From NCBI GenBank assembly GCA_964560875.1, contig CAZLMW010000106.1:1-27604 (forward strand): a stretch of DNA of 27,604 nt. The letters are read 5' to 3'. Shown here in pieces: positions 16,601 to 23,648 of this stretch. Below the pieces are notes generated by a model. It had not been told where the DNA came from. It made no database searches and saw only the letters and a program-made list of their open reading frames with translations. The stretch comes from CAZLMW01 sp964560875 (lineage in GTDB: Bacteria; Myxococcota_A; UBA9042). Every line of letters starts with the position of its first letter. The first letter of the stretch is position 1. Both the position numbers and the translations under genes were made by a program.

Positions 16601-16976
16601 CCCCTTCGTCAGCAAGACGGGCAAGCTCACCAAGCAGCAGGCCGAGGGCAAGAAGCTGTTCAACGACCCGAAGGTCGCGTGTTCAACGTGTCACGCGGGC
16701 ACCGCTACCACCGATGGCGCGCAGCATGACGTGGGCACGGCGACGACGCTCGAGCTGCAGGTTCAGAAGATCTTCGCCGGCAAGGACAAGCCCCAAAAGG
16801 TCCTGTTCAACACGCCAACGCTGCGGGGCGTCTGGTACACTGCGCCGTACCTGCATGATGGCAGCGCCAAGACCCTCAAAGAAGCGCTCAAGAACACGTC
16901 CAAGACGATGGGACGGACCGATCACCTGACGGACAAGCAGCTCGACGCGCTCGTGGCATACCTGCGGACACTTTGA
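13680..16976 (+). CDS. Cys-rich lipoprotein with YVTN-type beta-propeller and C-terminal di-haem cytochrome c peroxidase (MauG-like) domain
   Basis: The 1098-residue product starts at an ATG with GGAG 6 bp upstream. The lipobox is AGGC (Cys52) after an unusually long n-region. Residues about 72-107 are GASSS repeats. Cysteine modules span about 112-411 and end in the CGDGFCDVGESFDNCKQDC motif. Residues about 424-830 form a beta-propeller of YVTN type (KWLYVVDRDNGTLVLMD, RPENVLVTPDG, GPKSVVISPNG). The C-terminal part has two c-haem sites: CATCH (Cys892 to His896) and CSTCH (Cys1001 to His1005). The latter is followed by TPTLRGVWYTAPYLHDG, typical of the bacterial cytochrome c peroxidase/MauG family. 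It therefore probably performs haem-dependent peroxidation or oxidative modification at the cell surface. Its substrate is unknown, though the propeller could position one. The last codons (LRTL-stop) form the first unit of a minisatellite. Confidence 0.85.
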   Translation: MTDRAKLPGIPLPPSSPIGLAPGAIRWPAGSSLAILPAAFLAVAFAVAAGGCSDSNDAGTTPSNGDGKTFTGASSSGASSSGASSSGASSSGASSSGASSSGASSSSGAATSCTPGERTCGSLTELKTCGADSKWAATPCNVKEACDDGACATVICKAGALSCDGNTIVKCSARGTKLAAQDACAGKQVCAGGKCVDKSCTVGESRCVGNALVTCIEKNEWQKTVCGADQTCVDTTGNNKATCMAQMCKPGATVCQGDKVFTCGADGLTKKLADNCAKAGNDGKARACLGGKCVQQACKALEKTCDGDAVATCKADHSGWQKTPCKSGETCLAGACAKKQCAPSETFCDALTVMQCDATGTKKKEVKKCNGNLQQCKQGGCVDLAIVCGDGFCDVGESFDNCKQDCKVKSTLSGDFDKVHEKATIGQPMSPRALTKPMPHASYTSHTMALGGKWLYVVDRDNGTLVLMDRDKLAAVHTLKVGGRPENVLVTPDGTAWVTVRDDDAVVKIPAGETSMVKSVKWQVGLEPTGMALAPGGKVLLVALQGERAVIGIDIQTGTEVARSPLKEMPKSIAVGLKGKAVVNVGTGEFAAIDAQKMGQGNALQPVFVQATFAKLRATNPVKVCRGFVEVKTRKPNRGLAAALQPESGMMLLAHVLTNPGDGQDVLAAAGVKPKFKQKPKPKVITTCSSGGYGSTCSTKVIPGPTPCQSAPVRPFEVSISMLGPDLKVAKGTQSHAAILDDQSKRSFLARFDQPSGITHHPTMSMAFVAAMGTNNIMVINTAAPDPMQWPIADITVGTGPKSVVISPNGKKAWVHNTTSFTVSEIDLAPLLKFVDPLKPNASMKKIKPLFMQQTKAIAYGKDPLPPKAAMGRVVFHNAMNSRLSASNRFACATCHHDGTEDKNVWFVSEGPRQTPALAGRLKDSAPFNWMGTKFTLADNIMATTHRMGGTGLMKHELEGLTAFVRDGLVEPRNPFVSKTGKLTKQQAEGKKLFNDPKVACSTCHAGTATTDGAQHDVGTATTLELQVQKIFAGKDKPQKVLFNTPTLRGVWYTAPYLHDGSAKTLKEALKNTSKTMGRTDHLTDKQLDALVAYLRTL
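13893..14000 (+). repeat. 15-bp in-frame repeat encoding GASSS linker
   Basis: Six 15-bp units such as ggtgcgtcgtcgtcg and one 18-bp unit encode Gly-Ala-Ser-Ser-Ser just after the lipobox of the peroxidase lipoprotein. Third positions vary between units while the amino acids are kept, so this array is older or under selection as a flexible, possibly glycosylated, linker. Confidence 0.9.
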
Positions 16977-17102
16977 CGACTGCGGACACTTTGACGACTG
17001 CGGACACTTTGACGACTGCGGACACTTTGTGACTGCGGACACTTTGCGACTGCGGACACTTTGCGACTGCGGACACTTTGCGACTGCGGACACTTTGCGA
17101 CT
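16962..17102 (+). repeat. 17/18-bp minisatellite beginning in the last codons of the peroxidase gene
   Basis: Three 18-bp units (ctgcggacactttgacga) starting at 16962 are followed by a 17-bp unit with tga (17016-17032). Four identical 17-bp units (ctgcggacactttgcga) follow to 17100, and the array then enters a gap. The first unit encodes Leu-Arg-Thr-Leu-stop of the peroxidase. After the gap only gcgga remains before the sequence becomes unique. There are no spacers, so it is not a CRISPR array. Confidence 0.95.
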
Positions 17103-17202
17103 NNNNNNNNNNNNNNNNNNNNNNNNNNNNNNNNNNNNNNNNNNNNNNNNNNNNNNNNNNNNNNNNNNNNNNNNNNNNNNNNNNNNNNNNNNNNNNNNNN
17201 NN
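17103..17202. other. Assembly gap of 100 N
   Basis: A second run of exactly 100 N falls inside the minisatellite. Its true size is unknown, and the start of the following lipoprotein gene could lie partly within it. Confidence 0.99.
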
Positions 17203-17211
17203 GCGGAACCT

Positions 17212-18810
17212 GTGACGACAGCATCCCCTGGACATCCCCGCACCGGGACCACGACACGGGTCGTTTGCTGCGTTGCAGCGACGCTGCTGTTCGCCCTGGG
17301 ATGTTCGACGGGGCGCGCTGGTGGAAGCGGCGCCAACCTCTACGATGTCGCGCTCGTCAACGACGCCACCTTCGGCGACGCGCCCAGCGGCGACACGTCG
17401 ACAGCCGGACACGACGCAGCATCCAACGACGACGGATCAAGCAGGGCCGTGGACATCGCAGCCGTGGACGTCGCGCAGCCGGATGTGGACGTGCTCGGCA
17501 CTGATGCGGGTGTCGTACTCGGGGACGTGTCCGCCGGCGGCGATGGCGCGCTGACCGATTCGGGCTCTCCCGCCGCAGATTCGGGATCATTACCCGACAC
17601 TCCCTCCACCGACGCTCCCTCCACCGGCGATTCGGGCGCCGGCGACGATGCGGGTACGGGCAACGATACGGGCGCAAGCGGCGACGGCGCGGCCAGCGAC
17701 GGTTTGGGCGCAGACGGCGGCCCCGCCGCGGACGCAGGTGACGGGCTGCCGTACGGCGGACCGGTGGGTGGTCAATGCAAAGGGCTGTCCGGGACCGTCA
17801 CGTGCTCCAACGACTGGAAACACCGCGTGATGTGCGTCAACGGGGCGTGGACGTCGCTACAACACTGCGGTTTCGGGGCGTGCAAGCGCTTCAAATCGGC
17901 CGGAGGCGCGGTGCTCAGCGAGTGCTTCGTGCCCAAGGTCAAGCACAAGGCGCTCGCGAGAGCCTGCAGCCGCTACCTCAAGTGCTACAACCCGCCGATG
18001 TCACTGGAAGACTGCGTGCGCCTCAATCTGCACGGCAAGAAGCTCGGCGCCAGCATCCCCGCCGGCCAGGTGCGCGAAGTCCACAATGTCGCGGTGTACC
18101 AGCTGCTCGACGCGCTCAAGTGCATCGACCAAACCAAGACGTGCAACGACCTCGCCCAATGCCTGCACTGGTTCCCCGTCGACAAGTGCGGCAAGGCCAC
18201 GAACGCGGGCTGCGACGCCCAGGTCGCGTGGGCCTGCAAGGGTCATGGCAAACCGGTCGCCGCGTCGTGTGGCGCGCTCGGCATGACCTGTCATGTCTTT
18301 GGCGGCAAGGCTACCTGCGCCAAGTCGCTGGCGTGCAAGGCGCCCAAGGCCTCATGCACCGGGCTGGTTGCCAAGGACTGCATCAAGGATGCGGAGGGCT
18401 CCACGGTCGGGGTGGTGAGCGACTGCGCGTTGATCGGCAAGACCTGCAAACACGACCTGGCCACGGACACCGCGGGCTGCGACCAGCCGCTCAAGTGCAC
18501 GACCCAATTCAAGCCGACGTGCGACGCGACCGGGGCGACCAATTGCGTGTCGGGCGTCAAGATGAAGCGGGTTTGCGGGCTCGGCCAGTCGTGCAAGTTC
18601 CTCGACCACCTCGGCCATTTCGCCAGCCACTGTCCGATCGGCATTGACTGCAAGCAGACCGGCTGTTCCGAGGGTGGCACCTGCTCCGCGCCGCCGTTTT
18701 GCAAGGGTCATATCGCCCACTACTGCGAGGGTGGCTGGCCGGTTGCCCTCGACTGCAAGTCGATCGGAATGAGCTGCGCGAACACCAAGTTCGGCGTGCG
18801 CTGCCAGTAG
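17212..18810 (+). CDS. Cys-rich lipoprotein with long Asp/Gly/Ser linker
   Basis: I start at GTG 17212, the only candidate between the gap and the hydrophobic core. It gives a signal peptide with lipobox FALGC (Cys31). No ribosome site is evident, and a start inside the gap cannot be excluded. Residues about 32-185 are an acidic low-complexity linker rich in Asp, Gly, Ala, Ser and Thr. Residues about 189-532 are cysteine-rich, with no head domain that I recognise. Several modules share the pattern C-x(n)-DC-x(2)-(I/L)G-(M/K)-(S/T)C, for example SCGALGMTC, DCALIGKTC and DCKSIGMSC. The cysteines are spaced as in a disulfide-stabilised extracellular stalk. The tandem array and gap sit where its promoter and leader should be. 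Confidence 0.7.
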   Translation: MTTASPGHPRTGTTTRVVCCVAATLLFALGCSTGRAGGSGANLYDVALVNDATFGDAPSGDTSTAGHDAASNDDGSSRAVDIAAVDVAQPDVDVLGTDAGVVLGDVSAGGDGALTDSGSPAADSGSLPDTPSTDAPSTGDSGAGDDAGTGNDTGASGDGAASDGLGADGGPAADAGDGLPYGGPVGGQCKGLSGTVTCSNDWKHRVMCVNGAWTSLQHCGFGACKRFKSAGGAVLSECFVPKVKHKALARACSRYLKCYNPPMSLEDCVRLNLHGKKLGASIPAGQVREVHNVAVYQLLDALKCIDQTKTCNDLAQCLHWFPVDKCGKATNAGCDAQVAWACKGHGKPVAASCGALGMTCHVFGGKATCAKSLACKAPKASCTGLVAKDCIKDAEGSTVGVVSDCALIGKTCKHDLATDTAGCDQPLKCTTQFKPTCDATGATNCVSGVKMKRVCGLGQSCKFLDHLGHFASHCPIGIDCKQTGCSEGGTCSAPPFCKGHIAHYCEGGWPVALDCKSIGMSCANTKFGVRCQ

Positions 18811-18889
18811 TTCCGCGAGGGCCTCATCGCCTGTTTCTTCGAGCCCAGGGCGGCCGCTGCTATCCTCTCGGTTCGTTGGGAGGACGCCG

Positions 18890-19657
18890 ATGGCAGCATC
18901 ATTTTCCGGGACTGGACGCGCGCTTCGACGCCTTGTGGTCGCGCTTGGCACCCTGAGCATTGCGGCCGGTTGCGCGGCGGAACCGACAACGGGCGCCCAG
19001 CCCGGCGGCTACAACCCGATCGGCTACCAGGGCTACGACATCCCGCCCTGCATCGACCACGACGCCAAGGACACCGCCAAGACCGCCGCGGACGTGCCGA
19101 CAACCGACAAGGTCGATGCCGGCTCGACGGCCCAGGACGTCGCGTCAAAGGACTCTGGGGCGAGCGTTGACGCGGGGTCGCTGACCGATGCCGGCGGCGC
19201 CAAGGATGCCGGCACTGCGACCGTAGACGCTGGTGGCTCAACGGATACGGGCGGACAAGCCGACGCAACCAGCACGCCGGACGCAGGCACGGGGCCAAAG
19301 GACATCGCGGTCGACGCCGGACCGCCTCCGCTCAACTTCTCGTATGTCTACGACGAGGTCTTCAAGAAGTTCGGCTGCACGGCATCGCTGTGCCACGGGG
19401 CCAAGGCCAAGGAGATGGCGTTTCTCGCCGACAAGGCCAAGGCGTACGGCTTGCTCGTCAACAAGGCGTCGCAGGTCAAAGACTGCAAGTTCCTGCCGAT
19501 CGTGCTGCCCGGCAAGCCGGAAAACAGCGTGCTCTACACCAAAATCAAGCCGTGGATGAAGGCCTGCGGCGAGAAGATGCCCGTTGGCACCGACGGCGTG
19601 ACCGACGCGGCGGCCAAGATCGTCTACGACTGGATCAAGAAGGGCGCGCCGAAATAG
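18890..19657 (+). CDS. Lipoprotein with cytochrome c-like CX4CH domain
   Basis: The ATG at 18890 follows GGGAGG at 6 bp and gives the lipobox AAGC (Cys28). Residues about 55-145 are an Asp-Ala-Gly-rich linker (repeated DAG, TDAG and DTG). The C-terminal 110 residues match a domain common in myxobacterial and planctomycete lipoproteins. It has FGCTASLCHG (Cys163, Cys168, His169), then AYGLLVNKAS, then LPGKPENSVLYTKI, then KMPVG with Met230 as a possible distal ligand, and ends IVYDWIKKGAPK. The CX4CH spacing is longer than canonical CXXCH, so covalent haem attachment is plausible but not assured. Together with the MauG-like lipoprotein it suggests surface redox chemistry. It converges on the PPC-like gene. 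Confidence 0.75.
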   Translation: MAASFSGTGRALRRLVVALGTLSIAAGCAAEPTTGAQPGGYNPIGYQGYDIPPCIDHDAKDTAKTAADVPTTDKVDAGSTAQDVASKDSGASVDAGSLTDAGGAKDAGTATVDAGGSTDTGGQADATSTPDAGTGPKDIAVDAGPPPLNFSYVYDEVFKKFGCTASLCHGAKAKEMAFLADKAKAYGLLVNKASQVKDCKFLPIVLPGKPENSVLYTKIKPWMKACGEKMPVGTDGVTDAAAKIVYDWIKKGAPK

Positions 19658-19663
19658 CGGCGG

Positions 19664-19707
19664 CTACTTGCCAGCGATGTAGAGACTACTTGTCAGCGAT
19701 GTACATG
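19664..19707. repeat. Tandem 22-bp duplication across the 3' end of the PPC-like gene
   Basis: Two adjacent 22-bp copies (19664-19685 and 19686-19707) share the core ctacttgNcagcgatgta with one mismatch and differ more at the right end. On the minus strand the upstream copy encodes Tyr-Ile-Ala-Asp-Lys-stop. The downstream copy would read Tyr-Ile-Ala-Gly-Lys-stop but lies beyond the stop. Confidence 0.85.
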
Positions 19708-21271
19708 CCGCAACGGTAGAAGTTGCTGCTGACGTCCTTGGCCTGGCTGGTCGCCGAGATCTGCAGGATGAACGTCGTTTCGCCGCCGACTGGGATGTCC
19801 TTGACGGTCGCGTTGGCGGTCTCGTCCTCGACCCACTTGGCGCCGGGGTAATCGCTGCCGTCAGCTTTGAGCAGCTTGATGGTCATGCCGCGCAGACCTG
19901 AACCGGCGCGTCGAGCGGCGCACGTCGCGGTGATCTTGCCCTTCTCGAAGCCAGACGGGACGGCGATGGAGTAGTGATCGACGTCCTTGCCGTCGTTGCC
20001 GATGGTGCCGGCGATGAAAAAGCCGGGCGCGCCGGACGTGGTCTGCGATTGCTTGAGCACTTCGGCCGTCTTGACGTCGTCGTTGTCCTTGTCCTTCTTC
20101 TCGAGCGGGTTATCCCCGGTCGCGCGGTGGCTGACGAAGTAGAAGTCGTTGCTGCCAGCGGTGGTTCCCGGGTGCTTGAACGCGACAAGGAGGGGTTCGC
20201 CGGGCTTGGCGGGGACCCACAGCTCGGCGCCTTTGTGGGTGAGGTCGGCCTTGGCGATGATCTGGGTCGGAGCGCTGGCGAGTGAGACGGTCGCGACGCC
20301 GATGTCGGTGGTCGAACCCGAACCGCCCTTGCCAGCGACGTGGGGCTCAAATGCGACGGTCAGGTGCGTGTTCTTGGCGGCGTCGACGTCGGTCGGCGGC
20401 ACGAAGCGGAACCAGTCGGTGTCCTTGTTGTCTTTGAACGTGCCGTAGATGCGGGTGACGTTGTACGCCGAGACATTCGGGTTGTTGATCTTCGCGTACG
20501 CGCCGGCGGTGAAGTCGGCGGGGGTGTCGCCCTTCTCGGCGTCCTTGACGATCTGCGGCGCGGCGTCGTTGAGCTTGCCGACGAAGATCTTGTACTTGGT
20601 CAGGGTCTTGTCCTTGGGCTCGGCGCACGACGCGTTGATCTTCTTGGCGGCGACCCATGTGAGCACTCCTGCACCGTGATGTAGTAGGTGCCGTCGGCGG
20701 GCAGGATCGTGAAGATCGCGCTGTCGTTGGTGGTCCGCGGGGTCGGGTCGTCGTTTTCGGCGATCTGCTTTTGGTCCTTGTCGAACAGCGTCATCACCGT
20801 GTCGATGGCGGTTTTCTCGAACGCCTTTTCCTGCGCGAAGATGTCGATGAGCACGGCGTCGCCCTTCTTGCCCTCGAACGTGAAGTAGTCGACCTCGCCG
20901 GTGGGCGCGAGCTCTTCGTCGGTTGCATCGGCGCCGATGGTGATCGGCAGCGCGGTGTCGAACGAGTTGTGTTTGCTGAGCGCGGGCTTGCCGGCGTCGA
21001 CGCTTCCGGTCGAACCCGCGTCCTTGCTTGCGGTTGAGCCGGTGTCCTTGGCGGTGGTGCCGCCGGCGTCGTTACCGGATGCACCGCCGGTGTCGTCGCT
21101 GGAGCCCGCGTCCGTTGAGCCGTCGGCAGCCGCGTCGGTGGGTGTGGCTTTCTTGTCGTCGCTGGTGTCGTCCGTGCACGCCGAGGCGAGCGCGAGGGTG
21201 GCGGCAAGCACGAGACTCAGGCTTGTGGACGTGAGGCTCGTGGATGTGTGGTTGGCAATCAGGCGATTCAT
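19686..21271 (-). CDS. Lipoprotein with pre-peptidase C-terminal (PPC)-like domains, disrupted by a frameshift
   Basis: Two overlapping frames are parts of one gene. From the ATG at 21271 (GGAG 6 bp upstream) comes a signal peptide with lipobox ASAC (Cys32). A Thr/Asp/Ala/Gly linker follows, then a PPC-like sandwich (TGEVDYFTFEGKKGDAVLID, then DGTYYITVQE). The frame then turns to nonsense and stops at 20600. The next frame takes over at about 20650-20670 (WVAAKKINASCAEPKDKTL) and continues to a TAG at 19686-19688. It carries two more PPC-like units (DTDWFRFVPPTDVDAAKN; DVDHYSIAVPSGFEKGKI). Adding one base near 20655-20672 joins them. This is either a sequencing error or a real disruption; the intact downstream half favours error or a recent event. 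PPC domains usually flank secreted enzymes, but no protease domain is present. Coordinates cover both halves. Confidence 0.7.
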
Positions 21272-21300
21272 GGCGGGCTCCGCAACTTTTTGGGGCGCGG

Positions 21301-21329
21301 AGATTTGGGAAATCCGCCTTGCATGTCAA
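21301..21329 (-). promoter_or_regulatory. Candidate promoter for the PPC-like lipoprotein gene
   Basis: On the minus strand a perfect TTGACA (complement at 21324-21329) is followed after 17 bp by a weak -10-like AAATCT (complement at 21301-21306). It lies 30 bp before the start codon, in the 81-bp gap after the glycosyltransferase-like gene. The poor -10 keeps this tentative. Confidence 0.35.
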
Positions 21330-21352
21330 GGGGATATCCTCGGGTTGCTCGA

Positions 21353-21916
21353 TTACAGCCTGGGCAGGCCCACAAAACGGCGCCAGATCGGGCGGCGGCG
21401 GGCGACCGCTTCGTCGTACAGGCGGACGGCGCGGCGGGCCAACGCGTCGGGATCGTCGGCGACGGAGAGGTCGGGCAAGATCTCGATCGCGTCGGATGGC
21501 ACGCCGTTTCGAACCAGCCAGTCGCGGGTCGCCGGACGCCACACCGTGACGAGATCGGACAAGAACGCGCCGGAGATATGGGCCGCGGCGGCGAGCGGTT
21601 CGTTTTCGAGTCGGCTGACGGTGCCGGGGACACCGGTGATGACGACCGGGCGATCGGGAACGAGGCGCAGCAGGCCACACAGCAAGGCGGGACGAGCGAG
21701 CCATGCGTGGATGACGTCGGCGCGATCGCGGTTGAGGAAGGGTTCGATATCGCGCAGGCCACGCAAGGTCCGCAGGCCGGGGAGGGCTCCGAATCGGTCC
21801 AGGGTCACGAGGTTGACGTCGACGTCCTGGGCCGGAATGGCGCGCCACAAATAGGTCAGCGACGCCTCGACATCGGCGTTGCTCCCGTCATGCAGCAAGG
21901 TCACCCGCAGGCGCAT
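21353..21916 (-). CDS. Short glycosyltransferase-like protein (GT4-type fold, probably lacking part of the C-terminal domain)
   Basis: The 187-residue protein begins MRLRVTLLHDG like the N-terminal Rossmann strand of GT-B enzymes. ADVIHAWLARPALLCGLL and RPVVITGVPGT match the next strands, and TRDWLVRNGVPSDAIEILPD matches the segment before the nucleotide-sugar domain of family 4 glycosyltransferases. A tail ADDPDALARRAVRLYDEA then resembles the final helix of such enzymes. About 150 residues usually found between these parts, including the donor-binding E-x7-E region, are absent. It may be an internal deletion derivative or a non-catalytic partner. AAGGA lies 8 bp before the ATG at 21916, so expression is likely. 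It follows the barrel gene by 57 bp on the same strand. Confidence 0.55.
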   Translation of the reverse strand: MRLRVTLLHDGSNADVEASLTYLWRAIPAQDVDVNLVTLDRFGALPGLRTLRGLRDIEPFLNRDRADVIHAWLARPALLCGLLRLVPDRPVVITGVPGTVSRLENEPLAAAAHISGAFLSDLVTVWRPATRDWLVRNGVPSDAIEILPDLSVADDPDALARRAVRLYDEAVARRRPIWRRFVGLPRL

Positions 21917-21973
21917 CGTTTCGTTCCTTCGTTTGGCGGTGCAGCGGCCGCCAATACAGCGCCGCCGTCCGCG

Positions 21974-22750
21974 TCAACGTCCCAATCCGTTCGTGAGTTC
22001 GCGCTTGGGTCCGCCCATCCAGCCACCGACAACGAGTCGGCGCGAATACCAGAAACCTACGCCGATGGCACGTGGATCCCCGTCGGGCGCGGCGGTCCAC
22101 ATCAAGGCGATGTTGAGCGCATCGTCGTCGAGCACCCATTCGACCCCGGCGAACGTGTCGAAAACGGTCGGTCCGACACCATCGGAGGGGTACGTGACGT
22201 CGAGCTCTGCGTAGATCCCGAAGTCGTCGTTGATGCGGCGCTCCAGCACGCCGACGCCGTATATTTCCGGGCTCTGCAACCTCAGGTTGGTCGTGCCGAA
22301 GACGTTCCAGTTGAACTTCCACGCGTCCTTTTGCAGCCAGACGGTGTGCGTGAGGCCCGCGATCAACCCGAGCTCGCCGTTGAGGGAGTCAAACGGCACG
22401 TAGAAGCCCGCGGTTGCGCTGAACAGCGTCGTCAGCGCGACGCGAGGCTGCAGGTAGAGGCCGTCGCCCTGCCACTCGCTGCCGTGGTTCCACATCGCCG
22501 CGATGACGGACAGCTCAAAACCCGCCGGGAGGCCGATTTCCAACTGCAGCTGCCAGTACGCCGAAAGGTTGGGGTGGGCCTTGCCGCCGATGGACGGGAC
22601 GACGTCGATCTCGCCGGAAGGGACAAGCTCGCCTGGCCAGTCGTTGTATCCGTCAGCGAGAGCCGCGCTGCAGAAGCCGATGAGGGCTCCAGCGAGGACC
22701 ACGGCGAACGCACCGACACGAGCGATGCGGGGCGGACTGAGAGCGAGCAC
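21974..22750 (-). CDS. Predicted outer-membrane beta-barrel protein
   Basis: The start is GTG at 22750; no in-frame ATG lies upstream before the divergent gene. The signal peptide ends SAALA, with cleavage before Asp33. The mature 226 residues are alternating hydrophobic/polar strands rich in aromatic residues (AYWQLQLEIGLPAGFELSVI, then LYLQPRVALTTLF, then DFGIYAELDVTYP). They are joined by short Asp/Gly/Asn turns, as in porin-like or transporter-like outer-membrane barrels. It ends GGPKRELTNGLGR rather than a C-terminal Phe or Trp, which is less typical. The substrate is unknown. It is divergent from another barrel candidate and probably heads a transcript with the glycosyltransferase-like gene. 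Confidence 0.65.
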   Translation of the reverse strand: MLALSPPRIARVGAFAVVLAGALIGFCSAALADGYNDWPGELVPSGEIDVVPSIGGKAHPNLSAYWQLQLEIGLPAGFELSVIAAMWNHGSEWQGDGLYLQPRVALTTLFSATAGFYVPFDSLNGELGLIAGLTHTVWLQKDAWKFNWNVFGTTNLRLQSPEIYGVGVLERRINDDFGIYAELDVTYPSDGVGPTVFDTFAGVEWVLDDDALNIALMWTAAPDGDPRAIGVGFWYSRRLVVGGWMGGPKRELTNGLGR

Positions 22751-22870
22751 GTCCGCCCATCATGCCCGATCTCGAGGGCGAGGTGACAGGTCTGACGAGC
22801 TGCGGTGTTGAATCTGTAGCGGCCCGACGACGTCGTTTCCAAACGCGGGCGCCAACCACGAGGAGCACCC

Positions 22871-23611
22871 ATGCCGACCCCGCACCTGACCCGACCCGCC
22901 CCGAAAACCCGATCTCACATCGCGTTCTTCGCGGCGCTGTTGTGCGTCGTCTTCGCCGCCCCCTCGGTATTCGCTGACGGTCTGCTCGCAACGGCCGACG
23001 CTTCGGGCGTGTCCTCGGTTTCCAGCGGTGGCGCTTCCCGCATCGCCCGCGAAAGCCGCGCCCGCAACCTCGGCCACCTCGTCACCTACCGTCGCTTGGC
23101 CGGTCCGGAGACCCTCGGTCGTCTCGGCGTCGATGTCGGGTACGCGACCATCCGTCTTGCCGACGCTGAGGGCGAAGGATCGATCGGAAGGCTCCACGCG
23201 CGGCTCGGCCTGACCAAGAGCATCGACGTCGGCGCGTCTGTCTCCGTCGATCCGCAGACCGATGCGCGCACGGTAGCGGGCGAAGTCTCCTGGGCCCTGT
23301 TGCACCAGCGCGGGCCGGTTCCCGGGATCCTGCTCACGAGCTCGTTTACGCGAACCGAGGGGCTACGCAACGGCGACGTCGAGATCTTCGATACCTCCGC
23401 CATCATCGGCTACTCGATCTTCGGCGGCACGCTCTACACCGGAATGGGCACGCGGTTTGTGCATGACTGCTGCACGGCCGACGGCGAATACCAGGCGGCC
23501 AGCTACGGCATCGCGGGCGCGCGCTACGAGTTCGGCCCGGTCAACTTCACGGCGCAGACCGACGTCGGCTCGACAACAACCGCCAGCCTTCGCATCGGTG
23601 TCTCGATCTGA
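22871..23611 (+). CDS. Predicted outer-membrane or periplasmic beta-barrel protein
   Basis: The ATG at 22871 follows AGGAG by about 6 bp. The signal peptide ends PSVFA, with cleavage before Asp36. The remaining 211 residues are short amphipathic strands: RLGVDVGYATIRLAD, then GRLHARLGLTKSIDVGASVS, then GILLTSSFTRTEG, then GIAGARYEFGPVNFTAQTDVG, then ASLRIGVSI. This fits an 8-12 strand barrel. A Cys-Cys pair (HDCCTADGEYQ) sits in a predicted loop. No specific family is recognised. It is divergent from the other barrel gene across a 120-bp gap and convergent with the giant propeller/Cys protein. Confidence 0.65.
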   Translation: MPTPHLTRPAPKTRSHIAFFAALLCVVFAAPSVFADGLLATADASGVSSVSSGGASRIARESRARNLGHLVTYRRLAGPETLGRLGVDVGYATIRLADAEGEGSIGRLHARLGLTKSIDVGASVSVDPQTDARTVAGEVSWALLHQRGPVPGILLTSSFTRTEGLRNGDVEIFDTSAIIGYSIFGGTLYTGMGTRFVHDCCTADGEYQAASYGIAGARYEFGPVNFTAQTDVGSTTTASLRIGVSI

Positions 23612-23648
23612 TCCGCGATTCCGTTGCCGCTAGACTTCAACTCTTCGA

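Noticed and set aside
16962..17102. CRISPR-like array
   Set aside because: Units are contiguous 17/18-bp repeats with no unique spacers and no cas genes nearby, so it is a minisatellite.
16683..17412. Minus-strand protein frames rich in KVSAV or CPQS repeats across the minisatellite
   Set aside because: They are reverse readings of the repeat and run through 100 N; no start signal or independent domain supports them.
20650..20680. Programmed ribosomal frameshift in the PPC-like gene
   Set aside because: No slippery sequence or downstream structure is evident; a sequencing error or simple indel is more likely.
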